NCBI GenBank assembly: GCA_964437145.1 | Contig: CAYTFW010000002.1 | Span: 39,373 to 103,372 of the forward strand | Reading direction: 5' to 3' | Length of the DNA stretch: 64,000 bases | From: JAFAZJ01 sp964437145 | Lineage (GTDB): Bacteria; Pseudomonadota; Alphaproteobacteria; Reyranellales; Reyranellaceae | Made by a program: the position numbers and the translations under genes | Part shown: positions 55,726 through 63,425 of the stretch, in pieces | How the letters are laid out: each line of letters starts with the position of its first letter | How positions within the stretch are numbered: the first letter of the stretch is position 1 | Notes under the pieces: model-generated | Told to the model about the DNA's origin: nothing | What the model saw: only the letters and a program-made list of their open reading frames with translations | The model's database searches: none

Positions 55726-56858
55726 CAGCTGGTCTCTCCGGCGACGTAGCGGGTGAAGGCGTCGGCCGAGCGGCGGCCGGCGACCATGTCGGCGAAGGCC
55801 TCGCCGATGCAGGCACCGAACTTGAAGCCGTGGCCGGAGCAGTTCGACATCGCCCAGGCCGCCTTGCCCACCGGCAGCGAACGGAAGGTCTCGTGCCCGA
55901 TGCGACGATCGACCGTGTAGTAGCAGATCTTGCCCTCGGCGAGCCGGTAGCGCTCGAGATCGCGCAACCGGCCGCGCGCCTGTTCCCAGACGCGGCGCAC
56001 CTCGTCGAAGGCGGCGATGCGCGGATCGCTGGCGGCATCGCCTTCGCGGCTGAACAGGTGATCGCCGATCTTCAGCCGCGTGCGCGTCTTGTCGGGCCGC
56101 GCCACCGGCGGCACGAGATAGAAGCCGCGGTCATTGCCGATCGACAGCAGCGAGGGATAGCTAGCCCACTGCCGCGCCAGATCATCAGGCAGATCGACAT
56201 AGGCCAGCACCTGGCGCGACGGCTCGACGTAGTCGCCCATCGACGGCACAAGCTCGCGTACCCAGGCGCCGGCCGCGACCAGCACGAGATCAGCGGCCAC
56301 ACGCTCACCATCGGCCAGGGTCACGGCGCCACCATCGGCGTCGATCGACTGCACGCGCGTCATCGGCCGCAGCCGCGCGCCCTTTTCGCCCAGCCACTTC
56401 GCCAGCGCCGCGACGATACGATCGGCCAGCAGCACACCGCCTTCGGGCGAGAGATAGGCCGTGCGCACACCCACCGGATCGATCAGCGGGTAACGCTTCG
56501 CCATCTCGTCGGCGGTCATCTCGATGACCGGGTAGCCGTCGGCCTTGATCAAGCGCAGCGACTCGGCCTGCCGGTCGTCGGCACCGGTGCTCATCGACAG
56601 CGAGCCGGTGTCGACGCAGAGCTTCACGCCGAGATCGGCCCACAGCCGGTTCCATGCGGCATAGGCGTGCGTGATCATGCGCATGTAACCGATCTCGGTG
56701 CCGTAGGGGCGGCGGATCAGGCGATGCGAATCGACCGAGGTGCCGACAGGGTTGGGGATCGGCCCCTGCTCCAGCACCGTGACGTGATGGCCCTCGCGCG
56801 TGAGCGCCCAGGCCGCGCCCAGCCCTGCGATGCCGGCGCCAACGATTACGACGTACAT
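55725..56858 (-). CDS. FAD-dependent oxidoreductase (DAO/SoxA type)
   Basis: 377 aa. FAD motif YVVIVGAGIAGLGAAWALTREGHHVTVLEQG at ~2-32, SPEGGVLLADRIVAALAK and the C-terminal SGHGFKFGACIGEAFADMVAG typical of sarcosine/N-methyl amino acid oxidases and D-amino-acid dehydrogenases. It should oxidise a secondary or D-amino acid. The ATG is chosen because the FAD motif begins at residue 2. Its 5' end overlaps the GNAT gene by 13 nt. Confidence 0.9.
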   Translation of the reverse strand: MYVVIVGAGIAGLGAAWALTREGHHVTVLEQGPIPNPVGTSVDSHRLIRRPYGTEIGYMRMITHAYAAWNRLWADLGVKLCVDTGSLSMSTGADDRQAESLRLIKADGYPVIEMTADEMAKRYPLIDPVGVRTAYLSPEGGVLLADRIVAALAKWLGEKGARLRPMTRVQSIDADGGAVTLADGERVAADLVLVAAGAWVRELVPSMGDYVEPSRQVLAYVDLPDDLARQWASYPSLLSIGNDRGFYLVPPVARPDKTRTRLKIGDHLFSREGDAASDPRIAAFDEVRRVWEQARGRLRDLERYRLAEGKICYYTVDRRIGHETFRSLPVGKAAWAMSNCSGHGFKFGACIGEAFADMVAGRRSADAFTRYVAGETS

Positions 56859-57310
56859 GCCGCGGACCATATCATGCGCATGTCGGGTTCGCGCTCCTCG
56901 TTCGCCGCGCCATCGGTGCGTTCCTCCTCGACGAAACCGTGCCGTTGGTAAAAGGCGCGCGCCGCGAGGTTTCGCTGGAACACCCAAAGCCGCAACGGGT
57001 CGCCACCGATGCGCCGCGCCTCAGCCAGCAGGCGCGCACCGAGACCCGCACGCTGCCGCGTCGGCGCGATGTAGAGATGGTCGAGCCAGCCCGGCCGGAT
57101 CGCGGCGAAACCGGCGATGGCGCCGTCCAGCGTGGCCACGCGCACGCTGAGATCGCGCAGCACGACGTTGCTCATCCACCACCGCGTCTCTTCATCGCTG
57201 TGCGCTTCGCGCAGCCACGGCATGGCTTGCCGCCGCGACGCGAGGAACAGGCTGGTCAACGCGTCCGCGTCATCGGGTACCGCGTCGCGTATGCCGGGCA
57301 CACCGCTCAC
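56846..57310 (-). CDS. GNAT family N-acetyltransferase
   Basis: 154 aa. IRDAVPDDADALTSLFLASRR, LYIAPTRQRAGLGARLLAEARR (acetyl-CoA site; R-Q-R-A-G-L-G), and LWVFQRNLAARAFYQRHGFVEEER. The GTG start overlaps the phosphoesterase stop (GTGA); a longer frame is not supported. Substrate unknown. Confidence 0.85.
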   Translation of the reverse strand: MSGVPGIRDAVPDDADALTSLFLASRRQAMPWLREAHSDEETRWWMSNVVLRDLSVRVATLDGAIAGFAAIRPGWLDHLYIAPTRQRAGLGARLLAEARRIGGDPLRLWVFQRNLAARAFYQRHGFVEEERTDGAANEEREPDMRMIWSAACTS

Positions 57311-58041
57311 GCCCAGCCCGTGAGCAACCGGCGTGCCCAATCCTCGCGACCATGGCCCGCCGCCTGGCGCGACGCGGCCTGCCAATCGTAGTCGACCTCG
57401 ATGTGCTCGGCGCGCCAGCCATGCCGGCGCTTCTCGATCACAGCGTAGCGCGCGTGCGGCGAGCCGACCTCGACCGAATGCGGCGACGGCTCGAGATCGT
57501 CATAGGCCTGTAGCCCGACGCTGCCCGGGTTCACCACCAGCCGCCCGTCCGACAGGCGAAGGCTGCGCGGCACATGCGTATGGCCACACAGGATCAGCGC
57601 CGCGCGGCAGTCGCCGGCGCGGCGGTCGACCGTCGCGAGGTCGGCGACACGCGTGCGATCGCCGTCGATGCGCTCCATGAAATAGACGAGGTCGCTGCTC
57701 GGCGTGCCATGGCAGAGGAACACCTCCTCCGACAGCGCCAAGGTCTCGGGCAGCGAAGCGATCCAGTCGCGCTCCTTCGCCGTCAGCACGCCGCGGGTGA
57801 AGGCGTCGGTCTTGCCCAGCTTCTCTGGCGGATCGTGGAGGACCTGCCGCTCATGATTGCCGCGCACGGTGGGCAGGTTCAGCGGCATCAGCATGGCGGC
57901 CGTGCCCACCGGGTCGAGCGGCCCGGAGAGGATGTCGCCGAGGTTGACCGTGACGTCGACACGACGCGCCGCGATGTCCTCGAGCACCGCCTCCAGCGCG
58001 AAGCGATTGCCGTGGATGTCGGAGATCGCGGCGGTCTTCAT
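57307..58041 (-). CDS. Calcineurin-like metallophosphoesterase
   Basis: 244 aa. Metal-binding set: ISDIHGNRFALEAVL (D-x-H), TVNLGDILSGP (GD), TVRGNHERQV (GNH), then LCHGTP and LCGHTHVPR (GHTH). Close to the Pph/YfcE-like phosphodiesterases that cut small phosphodiesters or protein phosphates. It overlaps the neighbours on both sides (ATGA and GTGA). Confidence 0.9.
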   Translation of the reverse strand: MKTAAISDIHGNRFALEAVLEDIAARRVDVTVNLGDILSGPLDPVGTAAMLMPLNLPTVRGNHERQVLHDPPEKLGKTDAFTRGVLTAKERDWIASLPETLALSEEVFLCHGTPSSDLVYFMERIDGDRTRVADLATVDRRAGDCRAALILCGHTHVPRSLRLSDGRLVVNPGSVGLQAYDDLEPSPHSVEVGSPHARYAVIEKRRHGWRAEHIEVDYDWQAASRQAAGHGREDWARRLLTGWA

Positions 58042-59021
58042 CGGCGCTCGATCGCAAGCTCCGCCGCCGCCAGATCCTCGAGCGCCGCGCCGACCGACTT
58101 GAAGAGCGTGATCGACTGGCTATCACCTTTGCTTCGGCCAGCATGGTGGCCGCGCGTGAGGTCGTAGAGATCGGCGAGCACGTCGTCCTCGCCGATCTCG
58201 CCCGAGCGCAACGGCAGGACGATGTCGCCGGCCTCCTTCATCGCGCCGGCCTTGGTGTCGACGAAGATGCGGGCGGCGCGCGCGGCGGCATCGTCGCTCT
58301 CGCGCATTTCAGGCGTGTAGGCGCCGACCAGGTCGACGTGCTGGCCGGGCCGTAGCCAGGCGCCCTCGACCAGCGCCGTCTTCGACAGCGTGGCGCAGGA
58401 GATGACGTCGGCCTCGCGCGCGGCGGCGGCGCGATCGTCGACCGCCGTCACCGAGACTGAGCGGCCCAGCGCCTTGGGCAGGCTGTCCGACAGCTGGCGC
58501 GCCAGCGACTGGGCGTGCGCGTGGGTGCGGCCCCAGATCGCCACGCGCTCGATCGGCCTGATCTTGCAGTGCACGCGGATAAGCTCGGGCGCCAGCGCGC
58601 CAGTGCCGATCATCAGCAGCGAACGCGAGTCGGGCCGCGAGAGGTAGCGCGAGGCGAGGCCCGAGGCGCAGGCGGTGCGCCGCTTGGTCAGCATGGTGCC
58701 GTCGAGCAGCGCCACGGGCGCGCCGGTCTCGCCCGAGAGCAGCAGGTACTGGCCGTAGATCGACGGTAGCGATTTCAGGCCGTTGTCGGGGAAGACGGTG
58801 ACGATCTTCACGCCGATATGGCGCTGCGTCGCGGTGGCCGCCGTCCAGGCCGGCATCAGCAGCAGCATGGCGTCGGCCGAGCCGGGCCCGGTCGGCGCCT
58901 TGATCGGGTGATGGTGGCGCACCGGCATCTCGCAGCCGGCGCGGAACAGCGCCGCCAGGCGGTCGACGAGGGCGATGTCGTCCAGGGCGGCGTCGACCGC
59001 CGCCGAGTCGAGGAAGCGCAT
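58038..59021 (-). CDS. Ornithine cyclodeaminase/mu-crystallin family protein
   Basis: 327 aa. KIVTVFPDNGLKSLPSIYG (substrate site), LLDGTMLTKRRTACASGLA (R-T-x-A-x-S-x-L), MIGTGALAPELIRVHCKIRPI (NAD fold), FVDTKAGAMKEAGDI and DVLADLYDLTRG. Such proteins are ornithine cyclodeaminases, alanine dehydrogenases, ketimine reductases or tauropine/opine enzymes. It lies in a run with an amino-acid oxidase and DUF1185, which suggests amino or imino acid catabolism. Confidence 0.9.
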   Translation of the reverse strand: MRFLDSAAVDAALDDIALVDRLAALFRAGCEMPVRHHHPIKAPTGPGSADAMLLLMPAWTAATATQRHIGVKIVTVFPDNGLKSLPSIYGQYLLLSGETGAPVALLDGTMLTKRRTACASGLASRYLSRPDSRSLLMIGTGALAPELIRVHCKIRPIERVAIWGRTHAHAQSLARQLSDSLPKALGRSVSVTAVDDRAAAAREADVISCATLSKTALVEGAWLRPGQHVDLVGAYTPEMRESDDAAARAARIFVDTKAGAMKEAGDIVLPLRSGEIGEDDVLADLYDLTRGHHAGRSKGDSQSITLFKSVGAALEDLAAAELAIERR

Positions 59022-59422
59022 CAGCGCGCCCTCGTGATCGACACGACCGAATCGGGGTCGACCAGCGCCTGCTGGCGCGCCAGCGCGCGGCTATCGGCCG
59101 GCTTGGGCGGCTCGGTGGTCTGGGGGCGCGCGGTGAAGGTCGCGAGCTCACCCTTCAGCCGCGTGATTTCGCGCTCCAGGCGCTCGATCTCCGCGCCGCG
59201 ATGGCGCGCCTGGGTGCGGTGGCGGCGGTTGGAGAACCAGCCCATCAGCAGGCCGGCCAGCACGCCGACCAGCAGCAGGAAGATGATCAGCAGGAAGAGC
59301 GGCGCCACCAGCTTCTCGCGCAGCGGCCACAGGCCGATCTCGACCGGCTCGCGGTTGGCGACGGCGACCAGCACGGCCACGGCCAGGAACAGCCCGAGAA
59401 GGATGCGCGACAGCGTCTTCAT
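59021..59422 (-). CDS. LapA-domain membrane protein
   Basis: 133 aa. Two transmembrane helices (~5-22 and ~40-62, separated by NREPVEIGLWPLREKLVAP), then a charged coiled coil (~73-97, GAEIERLEREITRLKGELATF). This is the LapA/DUF1049 layout, in E. coli tied to LPS assembly. Its stop overlaps the OCD-like gene (TGATG), so it heads the seven-gene overlapping run. Confidence 0.85.
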   Translation of the reverse strand: MKTLSRILLGLFLAVAVLVAVANREPVEIGLWPLREKLVAPLFLLIIFLLLVGVLAGLLMGWFSNRRHRTQARHRGAEIERLEREITRLKGELATFTARPQTTEPPKPADSRALARQQALVDPDSVVSITRAR

Positions 59423-59505
59423 CGATCCACCCTACGCGAGGCATGGCCCTGGCTACAACGCCAACACTGGCATCAGAGTAAAGCGAGGGCCCGAATCGTC
59501 TACAC
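59423..59505. promoter_or_regulatory. Short gap before lapA-like gene
   Basis: 83 nt between the flavin gene's stop and the lapA-like start. No strong terminator; a promoter may lie here but no clear hexamers are seen. Confidence 0.3.
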
Positions 59506-60834
59506 CTACATCATTCCAGGCGCACCGAGATCGGTACCATCGACCATGCGGCTGTAACGATAGGGACGCGGATCAACGATCGGCGGATCGCCCGCGACGA
59601 TATCCGCCGCCAGCCGGCCCGCGCCCGGACCGATGCCGAAGCCATGGCCGGTGAAGCCGGTCGAAAGATAGAGATTGGGCAGGGGATCGACGGCGGAGAT
59701 CACCGGGATTCCGTCGGGCGTGGAATCGATCAGGCCGCCCCAGGCATGCGCGACCTCGAGGCCCTTCAGCACGGGATAGTGCTCGGCGAGCTTGGCGAGG
59801 CCTTCGTTCACGAGCTTCGGGTCGGCGCCGGGATCAAGCGTACGATGCCGTTCGAACGGCGAGACGCCGTCAAAGCTCCAATTGGCGAACGATTCCGGTC
59901 CATCGAAGAACGAGCGGCCGACGCCCAGCGTGACACCGGCCCAGCGTTTCTTCAGCGTCGGCCAGAACTGGCGCGCGTAGAGAAGGCCCTGCGGCGAGAG
60001 CTCGACCAGGCCACGGCCTCCCAGTCCGACCGTGTAGCCGCCATCGAGTCGGCGGCGGATCGTGACGTCAGGCATCGACAGGCCACCCTCGGTGACCTGT
60101 GGCGCGGTCTTGGTGAAGAAGGAGGTCGAGCGCACGCCGGCTTGCGGCAGGCGCAGTCCGTGGCGACGGCAGAAAAGCGAACTCCAGGCGCCCCCGGCGC
60201 ACAGCACCTTCTGCGCGCGGATACGGCCGCGTTCAGTGATCACGCCCACGACTTTCCCGGCTTCGATGTCGAGGCCGCGGGCGGCGCAGTTCTGGTGGAT
60301 GGTGGCGCCGCGCATGCGGGCGGCTTCAGCGAGCGCAGGCCCAGCGAGCGACGGCTCGGCCCGGCCGTCGGTCGGCGAGTGGACGCCGCCAATCCAATCG
60401 CCCGTGCTGCCCGGCGTCATCGCCTTGGCCTCGTCCGGCGTCAGGATGCGGCTGTGCATCTGGTACTCGCGTGCCGCGAGGGTCCACCGCTCCCACTCGG
60501 CGAAATCGCCGGGGCGCGTCGTGACGTAGAGAAGACCCGTGCGGCGGAAGCCGGTCTCGACGCCAAGCTCCCGGTTGAGCTCGCCCCAGATCTCCAGGCT
60601 CTTCATGGCGAGCGGAAGTTCGCGCAGGTCGCGGTGCTGCTGGCGGCACCAGCCCCAATTCCGGCTCGTCTGCTCGCCGCCGACCAACCCCTTGTCGAGC
60701 AGCGCGACCGAATGGCCTTTCTTGGAGAGGAAGTAAGCCGCGGCGCTGCCGGCCATGCCGGCGCCGATCACGACGACGTCGACCGACTTGGCCAGCGTGT
60801 CGTCATTTGCGACGGATTGGACGGGTACAGGCAT
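59506..60834 (-). CDS. FAD-dependent oxidoreductase (DadA-like)
   Basis: 442 aa. FAD motif VDVVVIGAGMAGSAAAYFLSKKGHSVALLDKG (~19-50), GEQTSRNWGWCRQQHRD and the C-terminal STGFTGHGFGIGPGAGRLAADIVAG. It is related to D-amino-acid dehydrogenases and the PuuB/GbcA-type amine oxidases. ATG at 60834 is preferred; the GTG at 60837 in front is also in frame. It is the second amino-acid oxidase in the region, on the same strand as 55725-56858. Confidence 0.9.
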   Translation of the reverse strand: MPVPVQSVANDDTLAKSVDVVVIGAGMAGSAAAYFLSKKGHSVALLDKGLVGGEQTSRNWGWCRQQHRDLRELPLAMKSLEIWGELNRELGVETGFRRTGLLYVTTRPGDFAEWERWTLAAREYQMHSRILTPDEAKAMTPGSTGDWIGGVHSPTDGRAEPSLAGPALAEAARMRGATIHQNCAARGLDIEAGKVVGVITERGRIRAQKVLCAGGAWSSLFCRRHGLRLPQAGVRSTSFFTKTAPQVTEGGLSMPDVTIRRRLDGGYTVGLGGRGLVELSPQGLLYARQFWPTLKKRWAGVTLGVGRSFFDGPESFANWSFDGVSPFERHRTLDPGADPKLVNEGLAKLAEHYPVLKGLEVAHAWGGLIDSTPDGIPVISAVDPLPNLYLSTGFTGHGFGIGPGAGRLAADIVAGDPPIVDPRPYRYSRMVDGTDLGAPGMM

Positions 60835-60910
60835 CACGCCTCGGCCGATGATTCGGGAGATGCTGGATTCGCATCAGTCATAGACCGCCGATTCACTGGC
60901 TCCTAGCGCC

Positions 60911-60940
60911 TTGAAATGAAACGGCCCGCCGAAGCGGGCC
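60911..60940 (-). terminator. Intrinsic terminator of ihfB
   Basis: Minus strand GGCCCGC, loop TTCG, GCGGGCC, then GTTTCATTTC. A stable GC stem with a UUCG tetraloop followed by a T-rich tail, 24 nt after the ihfB stop. Confidence 0.85.
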
Positions 60941-60964
60941 ATCGTCGTGGCGGGCGCGGGCGCC

Positions 60965-61306
60965 TCAATCCGCCGGCTTGCGCGCCGCCGAAGCGCCGGC
61001 ACCCGCGGCGCCAACGCCACCTTGGACGCTCTTGTTCAGCCGGTCGCGCAGATCCTTGCCGGTCTTGAAGTACGGCACGCGTTTTTGCGACACGGCGACG
61101 GTTTCGCCGGTACGCGGATTGCGGCCGGTGCGCGATTCGCGTTGTTTCACGGAGAATGCGCCGAAGCCGCGCAGCTCGACGCGGTCACCGCGCGCCAGCG
61201 CCACGGCGATCTCGTCGAAGATCGTCGCGACGATGCGCTCGACATCCCGCTGGTACAGGTGCGGGTTGAGCGCCGCCAGCTTGGCGATCAGTTCCGACTT
61301 GGTCAT
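60965..61306 (-). CDS. ihfB: Integration host factor beta subunit
   Basis: 113 aa DNA-bending protein. MTKSELIAKLAALNPHLYQRDVERIVATIFDEI leads to the HU/IHF beta arms GDRVELRGFGAFSVKQRESRTGRNPRTGETV, ending near VPYFKTGKDLRDRLN. About 17 extra Ala/Gly-rich residues follow at the C terminus. The start MTKSE is preferred over a longer frame because it is the family start. It follows rpsA, as in many proteobacteria, but a group II intron now separates them. Confidence 0.95.
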   Translation of the reverse strand: MTKSELIAKLAALNPHLYQRDVERIVATIFDEIAVALARGDRVELRGFGAFSVKQRESRTGRNPRTGETVAVSQKRVPYFKTGKDLRDRLNKSVQGGVGAAGAGASAARKPAD

Positions 61307-61437
61307 GCGCCGGGGTTGGTTCCGTTCGATGGACAATTCAACAGGTTGTCGCAGTATGCCGACGCGGCCCCCTAACGTCAACCCTAAGTCATTTGGAACA
61401 TTGGCGTTTTCGCCGCCGGCCCGATACCGGGAGCGGA

Positions 61438-63366
61438 ATCGGGTAGGGGGAGCCTCGCGGCTCCCCCTCCCACACCACCGGACGTACGGTTCCGTATCCG
61501 GCGGTTCGTCAAGCGTGTTTGAGGTGGCGGTGCAGTCCGAGGAGGGACGGCAGCCCGAGTCTGGCGAAGAAGGCGGCGCGACAGGCGTCGTTCATGTGGC
61601 TGGCCCCGGCATTCCACCATGGGCCGCGGCCGTTACAGGCCGATTGCCATGCCCGCGTCTCATCGAGCCCGCGCTGCATCAGTCGCTTGGCGCGCGTGGA
61701 CGGACGTTTCCACTGACGCCACAGGAGGCAGCGCAGCTTGCGCCGTATCCACCCATCGAGTTCCTCGAATATCCCCTTTGCCTCGGCGAGCCGGAAGTAT
61801 TGCAGCCAGCCACGTAGGATCGGGGTGAGGTCTTCGATGGTGCGCGCCAAGGCTCGCCCGCGACCCTGGCGAAGCGCCGTCCTGAGTTTGCTCCGTAGCC
61901 GGGCCACGCTCTTGGCCGCCACGCGAAGGCGAGGCTGCTTATGGGCCGTCACGGTGTATCCCAGGAAGGTTCGCTGCCAAGGCCGGTCAACGGCGCTTTT
62001 GGCGGCGTTGACCCTGAGCCGTAGCCGCTCGGCCAGGAACCGCGTGATCGAGGTCATCACCCGTTCGCCGGCGCGCCGCGTCCGCACATAGATGTTGCAG
62101 TCGTCGGCGTAGCGGCAGAAGGCGTGTCCCCGTCGCTCGAGTTCCTTGTCGAGGTCGTCGAGCAGGATGTTCGACAGCAGCGGCGACAAGGGGCCACCTT
62201 GCGGCGTCCCTTCGGTCCGTGCCGTCGTGAGCCCGCCCGTCATCAACCCAGCTTGCAGGTAGCGGCGGATCAGCCGTAGCACCCGCTTGTCCCCGACCCG
62301 GCGCGCCACCCGTGCCATCAGCACGTCGTGGTTCACCCGGTCGAAGAACTTCTCCAAGTCGAGGTCCACCACGAGGCGGCGGCCTTCGGCCATGTGCGCC
62401 CGCGCGGCAAGTACCGCATCGTGCGCGCCGCGCCCCGGACGGAAGCCGTACGAGGCGTCGGAGAAGCCTGGATCGAAGAGTGGCATCAGCACCTGATGCA
62501 TCGCCTGCTGGATCAGCCGATCCAATACCGTCGGGATGCCCAATTGGCGCACCCCTCCGCCGGGCTTTGGAATCTCCACTCCGCGCACCGGCTTCGGCGT
62601 GTATCGGTCGTCCAGCAGTTCCTCTCTGATGCGCGGCCAGCGCTCCTTCAGATGCGGCTGCAATTGCTCCACGGTCATCCGGTCGATGCCCGCGGCGCCC
62701 TTGTTCGTCATCACCCGATGGTAGGCCGCCATCATGTTCTCTCGGCTGACGATCCTTTCCATCAGCCGCAGCTCCACCTCCGGATGGGAAGGCGTCGGTC
62801 CTGCCGTGGCGGTTGACGCACCCGTTCCCTGCTCTCGCGGCTTCCGGCCGCTGCCCTCGGGGCGGGTATGAAGCATCTCAGCTTCATCGCCTGCGTCTGC
62901 TGTCACCATCGAAAGACCGGCCTCCCTCCGGCGCTTCACGTTCAGCCCTTCGCCGTTTGGTCCGGCTACTACGGCCTCTGCTGACTTCTGCCGCCCCATC
63001 CCGCCGCCTCGCGGCGCCGGTAGCACACCTGTTGCCAGGGGCGGAGCGACAGACCTCCCAGGGTAATGCGCGTGACCTTCGTTCCATATACCTGGCGCAT
63101 CTACGCCCGCACCTTCCGGGTGATCTCGGGCTTCGGAGATCGTTGCCTCCTCGCCCAGTTGCGGACGCCTCATATGCGCTGCCTGTTCGTCAGGCCGGCA
63201 CTTTGCTTACAGCTTCCTTCAGACCCCGCCTCGCGACGACGACCTTGCTGTTCGGCTAGCGGTTCCCATCACCAGGGCCCGCAGAGGACTTGCACCTCCA
63301 AGTCATCGGCCGCTTACCACTTCGGCCAAACAGTGCTTGCGCACCTACGCGCCATGCCTGGCGCAC
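61438..63366 (-). mobile_element. Group II intron, class C-like, inserted after the rpsA terminator
   Basis: 5' end GTGCGC (minus strand, at 63366) fits the GUGYG consensus; 3' end ...CTACCCGAT at 61438 ends in AY. Domain V is recognisable (61471-61507): an ACCGCCGGA/TCCGGTGGT stem with the CGC triad used by class C introns, a 2 nt CG bulge and a GAAC loop. Domain VI has a long GGGGGAGCC/GGCTCCCCC stem and a bulged A at 7 nt from the 3' end, the branch point. It encodes the RT listed below. Immediately upstream of the 5' end is an intrinsic terminator hairpin, the known target type for class C introns. Full length about 1.9 kb. Confidence 0.88.
61509..62909 (-). CDS. ltrA: Group II intron reverse transcriptase/maturase
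   Basis: About 466 aa from ATG 62909. RT domain blocks: MERIVSRENMMAAYHRVMTN (RT0), GVEIPKPGGGVRQLGIPTVLDRLIQQAM, SYGFRPGRGAHDA, LVVDLDLEKFFDRVNHDVLM, EGTPQGGPLSPLLSNILLDDLD and the catalytic YADD in FCRYADDCNIYV. A maturase domain follows (LRGWLQYFRLAEAKGIFEEL), and the C terminus is NGRGPWWNAGASHMN without an HNH endonuclease. Absence of the endonuclease fits class C. The frame stays open to 63173; the true start is uncertain. Confidence 0.92.
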   Translation of the reverse strand: MVTADAGDEAEMLHTRPEGSGRKPREQGTGASTATAGPTPSHPEVELRLMERIVSRENMMAAYHRVMTNKGAAGIDRMTVEQLQPHLKERWPRIREELLDDRYTPKPVRGVEIPKPGGGVRQLGIPTVLDRLIQQAMHQVLMPLFDPGFSDASYGFRPGRGAHDAVLAARAHMAEGRRLVVDLDLEKFFDRVNHDVLMARVARRVGDKRVLRLIRRYLQAGLMTGGLTTARTEGTPQGGPLSPLLSNILLDDLDKELERRGHAFCRYADDCNIYVRTRRAGERVMTSITRFLAERLRLRVNAAKSAVDRPWQRTFLGYTVTAHKQPRLRVAAKSVARLRSKLRTALRQGRGRALARTIEDLTPILRGWLQYFRLAEAKGIFEELDGWIRRKLRCLLWRQWKRPSTRAKRLMQRGLDETRAWQSACNGRGPWWNAGASHMNDACRAAFFARLGLPSLLGLHRHLKHA

Positions 63367-63370
63367 AACG

Positions 63371-63400
63371 AAAACCGGCCCGTCCTGGAGGACGGGCCGG
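63371..63400 (-). terminator. rpsA intrinsic terminator
   Basis: Stem of 11 bp (CCGGCCCGTCC/GGACGGGCCGG, loop TCCA on the minus strand) followed by TTTTCGTT, 25 nt after the rpsA stop. The group II intron starts four bases after the T-run (TTTTCGTT|GTGCG). Confidence 0.9.
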
Positions 63401-63425
63401 CGGAATGTCGCGACAGGGATGGCGA

